This document shows positions 23,819-32,510 of a stretch of DNA of 52,221 nucleotides, one piece after another; positions within the stretch are counted from its first letter, which is position 1, and every line of letters starts with the position of its first letter. The notes beneath the pieces were generated by a model. The model had not been told where the DNA came from and made no database searches. It was given only the letters and a program-made list of their open reading frames with translations. Source of the stretch: CAZJJZ01 sp964546505 (GTDB lineage: Bacteria; Patescibacteriota; Gracilibacteria; UBA1369); assembly GCA_964546505.1 (NCBI GenBank), contig CAZJJZ010000006.1, forward strand, positions 1 through 52,221, read 5' to 3'. Both the position numbers and the translations under genes were made by a program.

Positions 23819-24865
23819 TTATTTATTCGCCGTTTTATATTCCGCCATTGCTTGAGCCAATTCTACAGCCGCTATCGTATCATTATCCAGAGACTCTTCT
23901 TGCAATTCCAAAGATCTTTTCTGCCAGCGTTTTTTTTCCACCAACCAAGTACTACGAATTCTGAGCCAATAAGCCCCAATCAGCCACGTCAACCAGCCCA
24001 AAATAGTTCCGCCAAATAGTATGCCAATAATACTGGTATCAATCACCGGAGCCGATAACGTTTTTTCCTCAGCTGGCTGCGGTTTAATTGGCAAGGGGTC
24101 GCTAATTTGGTTAAGCGGCGGTTCTGTTATTGCTTCGTTAATCACAGGAGTCGTCTGCTCTACTGACTCCGGCCTGGTAATTGTTGCAGCGGGTTGTGTA
24201 ACTATAGTAGTTGGAGTGCGGGTGTTTGTGTTTGTGGGGTTTTGAGTAGTTGAAGTATTGGAATTTGGAGTAGTTGTGGTGGTAGCAACTGGCTCTGTGA
24301 TTGGCGTTCGTGTGGTAGAGGTAGTTTCTCTGCCGGTGGGAGTTGAGGGGGTACCTGAAGTTGAATCGGTCGTGGGTGTAGTATTACTTGTGGTTTCTGC
24401 AGTTGGAGTTCTGGTGTTTGTATTATTATTAGTAGTGGAAGTATCACTAGAGCTTGTATTATCTGGTGTGGTTGGATTATTGGTATTATTAACATCGCGA
24501 TCAGTTGGTACCGTAGAGCCTGTGGCATCTGTCGTACCATTGGGGTCATTTGTCGAGGTATCTGTAGTAGTGTTTGAAACCGGTGTAGTTCTATCGGGGG
24601 TGGTATTAGTGCTTGGAGCGGTTGTGACAGGAGTTGTGGAAGTTGGTGAGGTAGTGACGGTGGTAATCGGCTCTAAGCGTGTGGTAGAGATGGGAGTGAC
24701 GGGCGCGGTTGTAGTAGTTACTGGTGTGATTGTCGTCACAGGCGCAATTGTAGTCGGTGTGATAGTTGGTGCTAAGGTGGTGTTGAGAGTAGTAGTTGTG
24801 GATACCGCCAGCACACTGCTAGAAATACCCACAACCAGTGCCCCAATTAACAATTGTTTAGGCAT
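23819..24865 (-). CDS. Thr/Pro-rich mucin-like membrane protein
   Basis: The 348-residue product starts with a signal-like helix (QLLIGALVVGISSSVLAVS), continues with about 220 residues made almost wholly of Thr, Pro, Ser, Asn and Val in TTT/TP/SNT runs, and ends with a membrane helix (IGILFGGTILGWLTWLIGAY) plus a charged tail of 50 residues. This is a surface-exposed stalk with a C-terminal anchor, possibly glycosylated. The start at 24865 overlaps the stop of the upstream gene (24858), so the two are translationally coupled. The repeated codons make the stalk prone to length change. Confidence 0.8.
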   Translation of the reverse strand: MPKQLLIGALVVGISSSVLAVSTTTTLNTTLAPTITPTTIAPVTTITPVTTTTAPVTPISTTRLEPITTVTTSPTSTTPVTTAPSTNTTPDRTTPVSNTTTDTSTNDPNGTTDATGSTVPTDRDVNNTNNPTTPDNTSSSDTSTTNNNTNTRTPTAETTSNTTPTTDSTSGTPSTPTGRETTSTTRTPITEPVATTTTTPNSNTSTTQNPTNTNTRTPTTIVTQPAATITRPESVEQTTPVINEAITEPPLNQISDPLPIKPQPAEEKTLSAPVIDTSIIGILFGGTILGWLTWLIGAYWLRIRSTWLVEKKRWQKRSLELQEESLDNDTIAAVELAQAMAEYKTANK

Positions 24866-25340
24866 TTTGTTTTTGAAAAATAGCAATATCTTTCTTGATC
24901 GCCTGCAATAATTCATCGCGTAGACCAAAATAAGCCGGGCTAAGAGTTAAGTTTTTGCTGCCGATATTTTTTTCTGCCAGGGCGAAGATTTCTTTTTGTA
25001 TTTTTTCCTTCACCGCTCTCACCTCCGGACTTGCCACCAAATCCAACTTCACTTCAGTTTTAATCCAGTCTCTCTGAAACTCCGACTGATCAGCGTAAGC
25101 AAAAGTTTCCAATGAAGCCAGCTCGCCCAAAAAAACTTTATACAGCTCTTGTTTAATCTGATATTCCTTTTCTTTTCTTCTTCTTTCCACCAAAATCGCC
25201 TCTCTTTGATCTTCTCTTTTCAAGTCAAAGTGGCGCAAGATTGTTTCAGATAAAATGGTCATCAAACTGCCCAGAATTATTCCCAGCACGCCGATAACTG
25301 AGGCTAATATTGTCGGATCCATTGAACCTAAATTGTTCAT
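24858..25340 (-). CDS. single-pass membrane protein with helical cytoplasmic tail
   Basis: A 160-residue protein: one membrane helix at the N-terminus (LASVIGVLGIILGSLMTIL), then a long charged helical region (DQREAILVERRRKEKEYQIK) likely to be coiled coil. No family recognised. It overlaps the start of the Thr-rich surface protein by 8 bases, so the two are expressed together and may act as a pair. Start at 25340, or the second Met at 25322. Confidence 0.7.
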   Translation of the reverse strand: MNNLGSMDPTILASVIGVLGIILGSLMTILSETILRHFDLKREDQREAILVERRRKEKEYQIKQELYKVFLGELASLETFAYADQSEFQRDWIKTEVKLDLVASPEVRAVKEKIQKEIFALAEKNIGSKNLTLSPAYFGLRDELLQAIKKDIAIFQKQNA

Positions 25341-25453
25341 AGTCTTTGTTTTTTAAAATAGTACCGTATTTTATTTCAAACCACTGTCAATTGCAAACGA
25401 CAGTGTAAAAACCCTTATCTGAAGCCACCTTTTGCCAAAGGGTCAGAATTTCC

Positions 25454-25482
25454 TTGACTTTGACTTTCTCTACCCTTAATAT
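25454..25482 (+). promoter_or_regulatory. rpsP promoter
   Basis: TTGACT, 17 bases, TAATAT, 35 bases before the S16 start. Confidence 0.65.
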
Positions 25483-25517
25483 TCGACCGCTCAAATAGAC
25501 TCTAACCCCAGTATATC

Positions 25518-25838
25518 GTGCTCAGAATCAGACTCACTCGTACCGGAAAAAAGGCTCAAATCAGTTTCCGTATCGTAGTAGCAGACCACCGCAAAGCTGT
25601 CAAAAAACAAGCTTTGGAAGTTCTTGGTTACTACATTCCAGGTAAGAATCCAAAAGTTCTTTCTTACAATGCAGAAAGAGTTCAACATTGGATTAAGAAC
25701 GGTGCACAACCTTCCGAATCAGTAGCTTCTTTGCTGAAAAAAGACGGTGTGGCAGGCATGGAAAAATACATTGCTTATTCCACAGATCGCAAAGGCAAGA
25801 AGAAAAAGGGAGGTGAAGCCGAATCTGCTGCCGCTTAA
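25518..25838 (+). CDS. rpsP: 30S ribosomal protein S16
   Basis: 106 residues: MLRIRLTRTGKKAQISFRIV, VADHRKAVKK, EVLGYYIPGKNPK and AERVQHWIKNGAQPSESV, the full S16 core, followed by a Lys/Ala-rich tail. S16 binds 16S rRNA and is needed for 30S assembly. The start is GTG (25518), placed by the conserved N-terminus. Next comes a KH-domain gene 86 bases downstream, the usual rpsP-khpA order in many bacteria. Confidence 0.97.
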   Translation: MLRIRLTRTGKKAQISFRIVVADHRKAVKKQALEVLGYYIPGKNPKVLSYNAERVQHWIKNGAQPSESVASLLKKDGVAGMEKYIAYSTDRKGKKKKGGEAESAAA

Positions 25839-25923
25839 TCTTAGTTACTTACAAGTAGCGGCAATTCGGTGATTTCTCACTTAAGTTTTTTGTGTACAAT
25901 TTATCCTTAACCCACTTAAAGAA

Positions 25924-26214
25924 ATGGACCAAACAGTACAAGACAAGGAGTTCGTAGAATATATTGTCAAAAAAATCGTTGATCATCCAGATCAGGTTTT
26001 TGTTGAAAGATCTGTTGATGAAATGGGTGTTTTGATCACCCTTAAAGTTGCTAAAGAAGATATGGGTAAAGTAATAGGTAAAAGTGGTCAAACCGCTAAA
26101 TCTATTCGCATCTTATTACGCGTAATTGGTTCCAAAAACAATGCTCGTGTAAATCTCAAAATTGTTGAACCTGAGGGTGGTGTTGCCAACATCGACGAGG
26201 ATATCAATATCTAA
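25924..26214 (+). CDS. khpA: KH-domain RNA-binding protein (KhpA-like)
   Basis: 96 residues: DKEFVEYIVKKIVDHPDQVF at the start, then a KH domain with the GxxG loop in GKVIGKSGQTAKSIRILL and NLKIVEP at the end. KhpA binds RNA and affects ribosome maturation and cell length; it often follows rpsP, as here. The tail is slightly longer and more acidic (GGVANIDEDINI) than usual. Confidence 0.9.
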   Translation: MDQTVQDKEFVEYIVKKIVDHPDQVFVERSVDEMGVLITLKVAKEDMGKVIGKSGQTAKSIRILLRVIGSKNNARVNLKIVEPEGGVANIDEDINI

Positions 26215-26270
26215 TTGCTATAACAGGCAGAGAGTAGTAAAATCAACTTAGAACAACTTTATTTTTTCCC

Positions 26271-26633
26271 ATGGGAAACAGCATTATCAACTCAGCTAGT
26301 AATTATGATATCCCCGATGTGATCAACAAGGGTTTGGCTTATGCCATCATTCTTGCTGGTTTGCTCTCTGTGATCTTCATAGTTTGGGGAGGTTTCAAAT
26401 TTATCCTTTCAGGCGGAGACGAATCCAAAATCAAAGGTGCTGTTGGTACCATCCGCTATGCGATTATCGGCTTAATCATCACCGTTTTATCAGTCGTGAT
26501 TGTTGGTCTGGCTGGCGAATTTTTGGGCTTGAATGTGGTTCAATATTTGAATTTTAACAGCGTGATCCAAAATGTTCAGGACATCGGTAATAGTTTGTCC
26601 GGCAGTAGAGGTGGACGCAGCTCTTTAGACTAA
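26271..26633 (+). CDS. TrbC/VirB2-like small membrane protein
   Basis: A 120-residue protein with two membrane helices, about residues 22-44 (GLAYAIILAGLLSVIFIVWG) and 62-84 (YAIIGLIITVLSVVIVGLAG), separated by a short loop FILSGGDESKIKGA. This GGD/E-x-K-x-K-x-A loop with two helices is typical of the pilin/TrbC-VirB2-like family widespread in CPR genomes. It may be a pilin or a component of a secretion or competence apparatus; no other secretion genes are next to it. A strong terminator follows. Confidence 0.75.
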   Translation: MGNSIINSASNYDIPDVINKGLAYAIILAGLLSVIFIVWGGFKFILSGGDESKIKGAVGTIRYAIIGLIITVLSVVIVGLAGEFLGLNVVQYLNFNSVIQNVQDIGNSLSGSRGGRSSLD

Positions 26634-26647
26634 ACAGCTACAAAATC

Positions 26648-26689
26648 AAAACTCCCTCACCGGTATCTCACCGGCAAGGGAGTTTTTTT
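26648..26689 (+). terminator. intrinsic terminator
   Basis: AACTCCCT/AGGGAGTT stem followed by a T-run, 15 bases after the stop of the VirB2-like gene. Confidence 0.85.
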
Positions 26690-26697
26690 GAACTCTT

Positions 26698-27384
26698 CTA
26701 CTTCAAAATATTTTTCACAATGTGTTGCCAATCATAAGGGAACTTGTACGTTTCCAAAGCTCTGATTACCGACGCGAAAATTCCCCAAACATCTTTATGC
26801 AGAAATAGAAAGGCATTTCCAGTCTCTTCATTGGGCTTGTAATTTTGCAATACTGGAGTCGCTTCAGGAGCAATCATGACAATACCATAGGATTTAAGTA
26901 GGTTGATCAAATCCAAATGCTGATTAAAAACAATGGCTGCATCAGCCGCTAACAACAAGCGATCAATTTCCTTCTCTTCTTTCATCTTCGAGCTATTGTC
27001 TGTGAGAGGATTATACCAAATCATCTGCTTATCGCTTTTCGTCACAATTTCTTCCAAATTGGCCAAGTCGCTTTCACGGTCCGCGTCAATTACCACTACT
27101 TTGGAATTGGTGACTCCCAATGCCTGTAATAGTTGAAACAAAACTTCTCGCGGTATCAATTCTTGGGCGTGATTCAATTCAGTCGCGAACACTAGCACAA
27201 GCGGAGTTTTTTTGGCTTGTTGACATTTACTATCACTCGTTTTTGGACCACAAAAAAGCTCCAATTTTGCTGCTAGCTTGCCCTGAATGATGGTATTGGC
27301 TGTTAAGGATTTTTCCGCTTTCTTCACTGTCTTTTTCATTGGTACAGTCATGCGGTGTACTGCTTTCAAGGTTTTGGTCGGCAT
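26698..27384 (-). CDS. glycogen/starch-synthase-like GT-B C-terminal half domain
   Basis: A 228-residue protein with a basic N-terminal tail, a Rossmann-like strand PLVLVFATELNHAQELIPRE, then EKEIDRLLLAADAAIVFNQH, LKSYGIVMIAPEATPVLQNY, GNAFLFLHKDVWGIFASVIR and YDWQHIVKN. The order and spacing resemble the C-terminal donor-binding half of glycogen synthase (A-A-D, Y-G, the G-T-G-F-x-F block, A-L-x-x-Y, W). No N-terminal acceptor half is present and the E-x7-E residues are not intact, so it is probably non-catalytic or a partner subunit. It is divergent from the exonuclease gene. Confidence 0.55.
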   Translation of the reverse strand: MPTKTLKAVHRMTVPMKKTVKKAEKSLTANTIIQGKLAAKLELFCGPKTSDSKCQQAKKTPLVLVFATELNHAQELIPREVLFQLLQALGVTNSKVVVIDADRESDLANLEEIVTKSDKQMIWYNPLTDNSSKMKEEKEIDRLLLAADAAIVFNQHLDLINLLKSYGIVMIAPEATPVLQNYKPNEETGNAFLFLHKDVWGIFASVIRALETYKFPYDWQHIVKNILK

Positions 27385-27454
27385 ATGTTTTGATTTGTTT
27401 TTTGTCTTAATCACTATATTCTATCAGAAAATTACTCTTAATACTAGTAGCCAG

Positions 27455-28369
27455 ATGCAGAAATTATTACTAATTGATGGCAATGCAATTTTTCACCGGG
27501 CTTTCCACTCCCTACCCCTGCTGACCAATCAAAAAGGTGAATATACCAATGCGATTTATGGTTTTCTAAAGATGCTTTTTGATATTCTGATCAAAGAAAG
27601 TCCACAATACTTAATGATCGCTTTTGACCATCGAGACAAGACTTTTCGACATCAGGAGTTTGTGGATTACAAGGCCAATCGTAGCGAACCACCACCACAG
27701 CTATATCCACAATTACCAAGACTACTGGAAATATTACAGGCCTTGGGCATTCCTTGTTTCCAACAAAGTGGCTTTGAAGCTGACGATTTAATTGGCACCT
27801 TGGCAACTCAATCACAAAAAAGCGCTGACTTGCACTGCTGTATTCTCACCGGCGACAGAGACGCCTTTCAACTGGTTTCTGAACAGGTAACGGTGATCAT
27901 GCCGATTAAAGGCATTAGCGTTATAGAAAAGTATACGCCGGCATTGGTGGAGGCCAAGATGGGACTGAAGCCTACTCAAATAATTGATTATAAAGCTTTA
28001 CGAGGTGATAGTTCCGACAATATTCCTGGCGTGAAAGGAATTGGCGAAAAACAGGCTGTAGCCTTTTTGCAAAAATATGGCGATTTGGATACGCTTTACC
28101 AACATTTGTCAGAACTCACACCTGCGCAGCGACAAAAATTGGAGCAGAATAAGGAAATTGCTTACCTCAGCCGCCGCATGGCGACAATTATTTGTGACAT
28201 GCCCATCGAATTGAATTTAGAAAAAGCCAAAATGCATGATTTGGATGAAGCCAAGGCGGCCGCCCTCCTCACCGACCTTGATATCAAATCCCTCCACAAG
28301 CCGCTCGCTGCGCTCGCTGCCCGCCTGGAACAGCAAAAAGCGGCCGCCAAACAAAGTAGTTTATTTTGA
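27455..28369 (+). CDS. stand-alone 5'-3' exonuclease (Pol I exonuclease domain)
   Basis: 304 residues matching the N-terminal exonuclease domain of DNA polymerase I: LLLIDGNAIFHRAFHS, AFDHRDKTFRHQEFVDYKAN, FEADDLIGTLA, LTGDRDAFQLV and the helix-hairpin RGDSSDNIPGVKGIGEKQ, with the metal-binding aspartates in place. There is no polymerase domain and the protein ends QSSLF, so it works alone, probably removing RNA primers or flaps. Start ATG at 27455 matches the family; the upstream extension to 27287 is rejected because it overlaps the divergent gene and is hydrophobic noise. Confidence 0.9.
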   Translation: MQKLLLIDGNAIFHRAFHSLPLLTNQKGEYTNAIYGFLKMLFDILIKESPQYLMIAFDHRDKTFRHQEFVDYKANRSEPPPQLYPQLPRLLEILQALGIPCFQQSGFEADDLIGTLATQSQKSADLHCCILTGDRDAFQLVSEQVTVIMPIKGISVIEKYTPALVEAKMGLKPTQIIDYKALRGDSSDNIPGVKGIGEKQAVAFLQKYGDLDTLYQHLSELTPAQRQKLEQNKEIAYLSRRMATIICDMPIELNLEKAKMHDLDEAKAAALLTDLDIKSLHKPLAALAARLEQQKAAAKQSSLF

Positions 28370-28411
28370 TCAAGTGTCGGCTGCTGCGTGAATTAGAATA
28401 GTACGACCAGC

Positions 28412-29158
28412 CTACGGTAATGCTAATAACCTTTTGTATACCCGAGCAACATGAATATTGTCGAGTTCTTGTAATTCCAATTCCCCACCTCTGGCAATTC
28501 CCAGCATCGTGTCTAATAGGTACTTTTTGCCTTCCACTTCCACAGTATTCCAAGAATGCTTACCATACTGGAAAAATCCCCGCACCAGCTCTGCTTTCAC
28601 GCCATCACGATCAGCCAAGTATTTGAATAATAAAGATCGATGGCGACAAACACCATGCAATAATTCTCCCAATAAAATAACTCTTTTACCCTTTTTTTCT
28701 CTCAATTTTTTAATTTCCGCAGCAGTACGATATGCCAAAACATTGGCATCAATCTGCGCGCCGCCCAAAGCTCCAATCACATATTTACCCAATGCCAAAG
28801 CTTTTTGTTTTTCTCCCAACGCGCCTCGGATAGCGGCGCGCGACTTGGCAATATGATCAGATAATTTCAAGTCCAGCAAGGCATCGCACAAAATAACTTC
28901 ACGTTCAGCTTCATAAACAAATTCCTTTTCTCCTGATTCCAATTTGTACACCTTCATTTCTGCACCAGGATCACTAAAACCATCAGGGACTTTCTGATCA
29001 ACGCCCAAAAATCCCTTTTTCCAAAACAATTCACTAGCCTCTAGAGGAGTCAATTCAGGACTAGCGGCATGTCGCTGTTCCAACAGCTTGGTCAAAACTC
29101 GTGGCCTTTGACTGGCGGGCGCTATATAACTATCTTCATGGGATTTAGGCCGATTCAT
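28412..29158 (-). CDS. EDR1/transglutaminase-like cysteine protease-fold protein
   Basis: A 248-residue protein. The segment GELLHGVCRHRSLLFKYLAD, followed by GKHSWNTVEVEGKKYLLDTM, carries a Cys-His-Asp triad in the order of transglutaminase-like folds and strongly resembles the EDR1 domain of plant kinase regulators, also seen in bacteria. The Asp in LLDTM completes the triad. The N-terminal part is helical and unrecognised. No signal peptide. Likely a protease or a protein-crosslinking or deamidating enzyme; substrate unknown. Start ATG at 29158. Confidence 0.65.
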   Translation of the reverse strand: MNRPKSHEDSYIAPASQRPRVLTKLLEQRHAASPELTPLEASELFWKKGFLGVDQKVPDGFSDPGAEMKVYKLESGEKEFVYEAEREVILCDALLDLKLSDHIAKSRAAIRGALGEKQKALALGKYVIGALGGAQIDANVLAYRTAAEIKKLREKKGKRVILLGELLHGVCRHRSLLFKYLADRDGVKAELVRGFFQYGKHSWNTVEVEGKKYLLDTMLGIARGGELELQELDNIHVARVYKRLLALP

Positions 29159-29234
29159 AACTTAAATTTACAATTGAACCTGATTTTGACATAAAATCTC
29201 AAGAAGTCAATAGGCCTTGACGTCCAACTTGTTA

Positions 29235-29765
29235 TTATATTTTGGTTATTTTATCAATTTGAGCTCGATTATTGGCAATCATTGCTGCTGTATTTAACTC
29301 AATCAAAGAGGTTTTCTTTCCCGTTCTGGTATCAATCAAGTCGCAATCAGCCAAAGGTATTTCTTGTAAAGTTGCAACCACACCTTGAAATAGTTTTTTT
29401 TCCCCTGTTAATCTTGGTTTAAGCGCTATTTTATTAATATCGCCGTGATATACGCAGAGAATGCGATCGCCATCTGGATTATATGGAGGAATACCAATTG
29501 TTCCGGCCAAAATTTGCTCATTGATCCATGTTTTTTTTGGCGTTAATTTGGTGACATTCACCAGGTATTGGCGATCTATGGAAAACACAGGCTGATAACC
29601 TTGTTTTACCAAGTCGGCCAATATTTCCTGACACTCATCATATTTTGCGCCCCCCGAATCCATTTGGTCTTCAAGCTTAAAATCAGCATTCACTCCAAAT
29701 AGCTCTCGGGACTCAAACTGACTGTCAGGTTTTAATTTTACTGCAGTTTTATTCACATTATGCAC
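29235..29765 (-). CDS. hypothetical 176-residue protein
   Basis: Unrecognised alpha/beta protein with no membrane segment. A recognisable strand-rich centre, ILCVYHGDINKIALKPRLTG, is followed by a VVATLQEIPLADCDLIDT segment. It is divergent from the gene at 29836 across a short AT-rich gap that probably holds both promoters. Composition is normal for the window. Start ATG at 29765. Confidence 0.6.
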   Translation of the reverse strand: MHNVNKTAVKLKPDSQFESRELFGVNADFKLEDQMDSGGAKYDECQEILADLVKQGYQPVFSIDRQYLVNVTKLTPKKTWINEQILAGTIGIPPYNPDGDRILCVYHGDINKIALKPRLTGEKKLFQGVVATLQEIPLADCDLIDTRTGKKTSLIELNTAAMIANNRAQIDKITKI

Positions 29766-29835
29766 TTAAATCTTGACATTATAGCACAAAAGTCGTAAAG
29801 TGTAAAAACTTCATTGGCAATTTTTTCAACTCTTT

Positions 29836-30312
29836 ATGCTCTCCAATCTGGAGTACAATCAGTCATATTTTGCAATCGGCATTCCACAGAAGGCTTTGGA
29901 ATTAACTGTCTATTCCACGCAAGAACTCTGTGAGTTTCTGCAATTCCAAACCATCAAAGCAACACAGGATGTAGAAGTTGATCAACAATTTTTGATGTTT
30001 TATAAAAATATCCATAAAATTGCTGAAACCACTCAAATACTTGCAAATTCACGTGATCAATTGGCAAAAATATTTGCTCCAGAGCCAATTTTGTCCAGTC
30101 CAGATTTAGGCTACTGGAGAGCCTTGCTAAACACCCCCCTACCACTAAATCCACTGAAAGTGGATTTTTCTACACATCGTCATGGAGAGCACTATGCAGT
30201 AGAAAATAGAGGTGCACGTTCCGTTATTAGGGCAAAGGGCAAAACCTTTCTTGAAACTCAGGATTTATACGCGTCCGCACTCCGTCACCAGTCTTTGGAA
30301 GGGGAGATGTGA
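29836..30312 (+). CDS. hypothetical 158-residue protein
   Basis: Unrecognised. The C-terminal half (DFSTHRHGEHYAVENRGARS) has several His residues, HRHGEH, but no known metal motif. It converges with lysA, with stops only 4 bases apart (30312 and 30316), and there is no room for a normal terminator. Function unknown. Confidence 0.55.
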   Translation: MLSNLEYNQSYFAIGIPQKALELTVYSTQELCEFLQFQTIKATQDVEVDQQFLMFYKNIHKIAETTQILANSRDQLAKIFAPEPILSSPDLGYWRALLNTPLPLNPLKVDFSTHRHGEHYAVENRGARSVIRAKGKTFLETQDLYASALRHQSLEGEM

Positions 30313-30315
30313 TGG

Positions 30316-31578
30316 TCAGCTCTTCAATCTCTCCGGAAGCACGCAAAGCTTCAAATAATCCTCCAAATGCTCTGCTTCGCGAATTATTTCGGCCTGACCA
30401 TTATTCACCAAAATTTCTCTGGGTTTAAACCGTCCATTGTAGGAATAACTCATGGCATAAGAATAGGCGCCCATATTCTCCAACCAAAATAAATCCCCAA
30501 TTTCCAATGGCGGCAACATTAAATCTTTGCCCCACAAATCCGTCTGCTCGCATATCTGTCCGGTAAATTGCGTTTTTTGTTTTGGTAAATGGTCTTTCTT
30601 GTTCACTCGCAAATGATGATAAGCGCCGTACAAAATCACTCTCGGTACAATATTCATACCCACATCGCTGCCCCAAATATCTTGATATCCGCGCTTAACA
30701 GCTTGTACACGTCCGATCAAATACCCCGCATCAGCCACAAAGTATCTGCCTGGCTCCATCATCAGCCTTGGCTCCTTCATTCCATATTCCTCCACTTTTT
30801 GACGATAAGTAGCTGTAATCAGCTCCACTGTTTTTTCCATATCCAAAGTTTTTTCACCCGGTCGATAAGGAATCCCTAGTCCACCACCCAAATCGATAAA
30901 TTCAAATTCAATCGCCAATTCTCGACTTACTTTTCCCGCGATATCCAATAATCTACCAGTAATTTCCGCAAAATACTCCGGGTCAGTAACGCAACTGCCC
31001 GCCATCATATGTACCCCAAAACGCTTAATACCAGCCTCTTTAGCGGCACGATAAGCCTCCAACACCTGATCTTCATGAAGTCCAAATTTAGCGTCAACGC
31101 CACCCGTGATTACAAAATGCCCGATATTACTTTTTCCCAATCCTGGATTAACTCTAAAAGAAATCACCTCCGGTAAGCCAAACTTCAGTAGCCTGGGTAG
31201 CAAAGAAATGTCATCCAGATTAAAAATCACTCCGGTTTCCAAACCCTGTTGCAAATCTTCATCAGACAAAAAATTACCGGAAAAAATAATTTCTTCACCC
31301 TTCAACCCCAAAGACTTGGCCAATTTGATTTCATTTACGCTTGCTGTATCCATCCCCGCGCCTTCCTGTCGCAAAATATGGCAAATCGCCGGATTGGAAT
31401 TGCATTTGACGGCATAAAAAATTCGACTATTTGGATAGTACTTGGCAAAAGTGTCTCTTACCAAACGATAATTCTGCCTGATTCGAGCTTCATCATACAC
31501 GTAAATCGGCGTCCCAAAACGCTCTGCCAATTGGCTGATGTTCAGTCCGCCGATACTTAATTCTGTAATAGGTTCCAT
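30316..31578 (-). CDS. lysA: diaminopimelate decarboxylase-like PLP enzyme
   Basis: 420 residues of the alanine-racemase-like (fold III) decarboxylase family: PIYVYDEARIRQNY, the PLP lysine in FYAVKCNSNPAI, GVHMMAGSCV, DLGGGLGIPYRPGE, EPGRYFVADAGYLIGRV, the ICEQTDLWGKD motif (C-E-x-x-D) and GAYSYAMSYSYNGR. LysA converts meso-diaminopimelate to lysine. Close homologues act on ornithine/arginine or other amino acids, so substrate assignment is likely but not certain. The start at 31578 is chosen over the in-frame codon at 31626. No other dap genes are nearby. Confidence 0.85.
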   Translation of the reverse strand: MEPITELSIGGLNISQLAERFGTPIYVYDEARIRQNYRLVRDTFAKYYPNSRIFYAVKCNSNPAICHILRQEGAGMDTASVNEIKLAKSLGLKGEEIIFSGNFLSDEDLQQGLETGVIFNLDDISLLPRLLKFGLPEVISFRVNPGLGKSNIGHFVITGGVDAKFGLHEDQVLEAYRAAKEAGIKRFGVHMMAGSCVTDPEYFAEITGRLLDIAGKVSRELAIEFEFIDLGGGLGIPYRPGEKTLDMEKTVELITATYRQKVEEYGMKEPRLMMEPGRYFVADAGYLIGRVQAVKRGYQDIWGSDVGMNIVPRVILYGAYHHLRVNKKDHLPKQKTQFTGQICEQTDLWGKDLMLPPLEIGDLFWLENMGAYSYAMSYSYNGRFKPREILVNNGQAEIIREAEHLEDYLKLCVLPERLKS

Positions 31579-31638
31579 CTTGATTGGGGCTAAAAGTTGA
31601 GCCCATTCTACCACCCGCTCCACCAAACTCCAGTAAAT

Positions 31639-32334
31639 TTATTTGCTAGCGCGAGCAGCCTTTTGCTGAATTTCATTGCGTATTCTGATAGTGCGCAACT
31701 CGGCCTCTAACTCCGCCCTCATTTCTGGGCATTCCTGGTGTACCACTTTTGTGGCTACCGCAACGTCTTCTGGCAACATTAATGCCGTCATGGCATATTC
31801 CAGTGAATCAACATGTCGAGCAAAATATTCCGCCTTCGCCTGCACTGTCGCCAAATTTCTACCCCGCCATGGTCCTTTTGTTTGTAGAAAAATATCCGCT
31901 TCCAAGCAAGTGATATTTCCGGGTCTAGAAACAATCAATTTAGTTTCACCATTCGGGTTGACTATCCATGACAATCGGCCAGATCCGGTAGTGTGCACAA
32001 TTCTGCCCTTTTCATCCACCTCAGGTCCCAAAATTCCCACTGGTAAGTCCGAATCACCTTCCAGCTGAAAAGCATAATTATAAATATCCCGCAATTTTAC
32101 TTTTTTCCCTTCTGGCGCTTGATAGTCAGCCCAGTAATGGCCATATCGACTTGCCAAAGCTTTGGCGGTCATCAATTGTTCCCAACTAATTTCCTTCTGC
32201 ATCATCGCAATTTGCTTCTCCCAAAATCTCTGTTCACTGATTTGTGGATAACTAGAATTTTGATAAAATTTCAGCGAGCTTTCGCAATGTTGCAAATAAC
32301 TTGGACCGTGTAGATTTTCCATAGGTTTTTTCAT
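31639..32334 (-). CDS. hypothetical 231-residue protein
   Basis: Unrecognised. It contains SWEQLMTAKALASRYGHYWA, then GILGPEVDEKGRIVHTTGSG and WIVNPNGETKLIVSRPGNIT, a strand-rich region followed by two helices. No membrane segment. The ATG at 32334 is preferred over the TTG at 32376. It ends 61 bases upstream of lysA on the same strand, so a shared transcript is possible. Confidence 0.6.
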   Translation of the reverse strand: MKKPMENLHGPSYLQHCESSLKFYQNSSYPQISEQRFWEKQIAMMQKEISWEQLMTAKALASRYGHYWADYQAPEGKKVKLRDIYNYAFQLEGDSDLPVGILGPEVDEKGRIVHTTGSGRLSWIVNPNGETKLIVSRPGNITCLEADIFLQTKGPWRGRNLATVQAKAEYFARHVDSLEYAMTALMLPEDVAVATKVVHQECPEMRAELEAELRTIRIRNEIQQKAARASK

Positions 32335-32465
32335 AAGATTTAATAATGAAGTACAATCATTATAATCATTTGACAAGTAGAGTCTTACGCCAAACTAAAC
32401 AACTACTTCAAATTACGCTTTTAGAAGAGAAAATTTGCTGCCAAACAACCTTTGTTGTCAACGCG

Positions 32466-32500
32466 AAAAGCCCCCTCTCCACCAAAGGCGAAGAGGGGGC
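32466..32500 (-). terminator. intrinsic terminator (minus strand)
   Basis: GCCCCCTCT/AGAGGGGGC stem followed on the minus strand by TTTT; directly after the GC-rich gene at 32511-33242. Confidence 0.8.
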
Positions 32501-32510
32501 GAGAGTACGA

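Noticed and set aside
24202..24911. Long open frames on both strands in the Thr-rich gene
   Set aside because: They arise from the low-complexity ACN/CCN codon runs; only the minus frame has a signal peptide, a membrane anchor and a proper coupled start.
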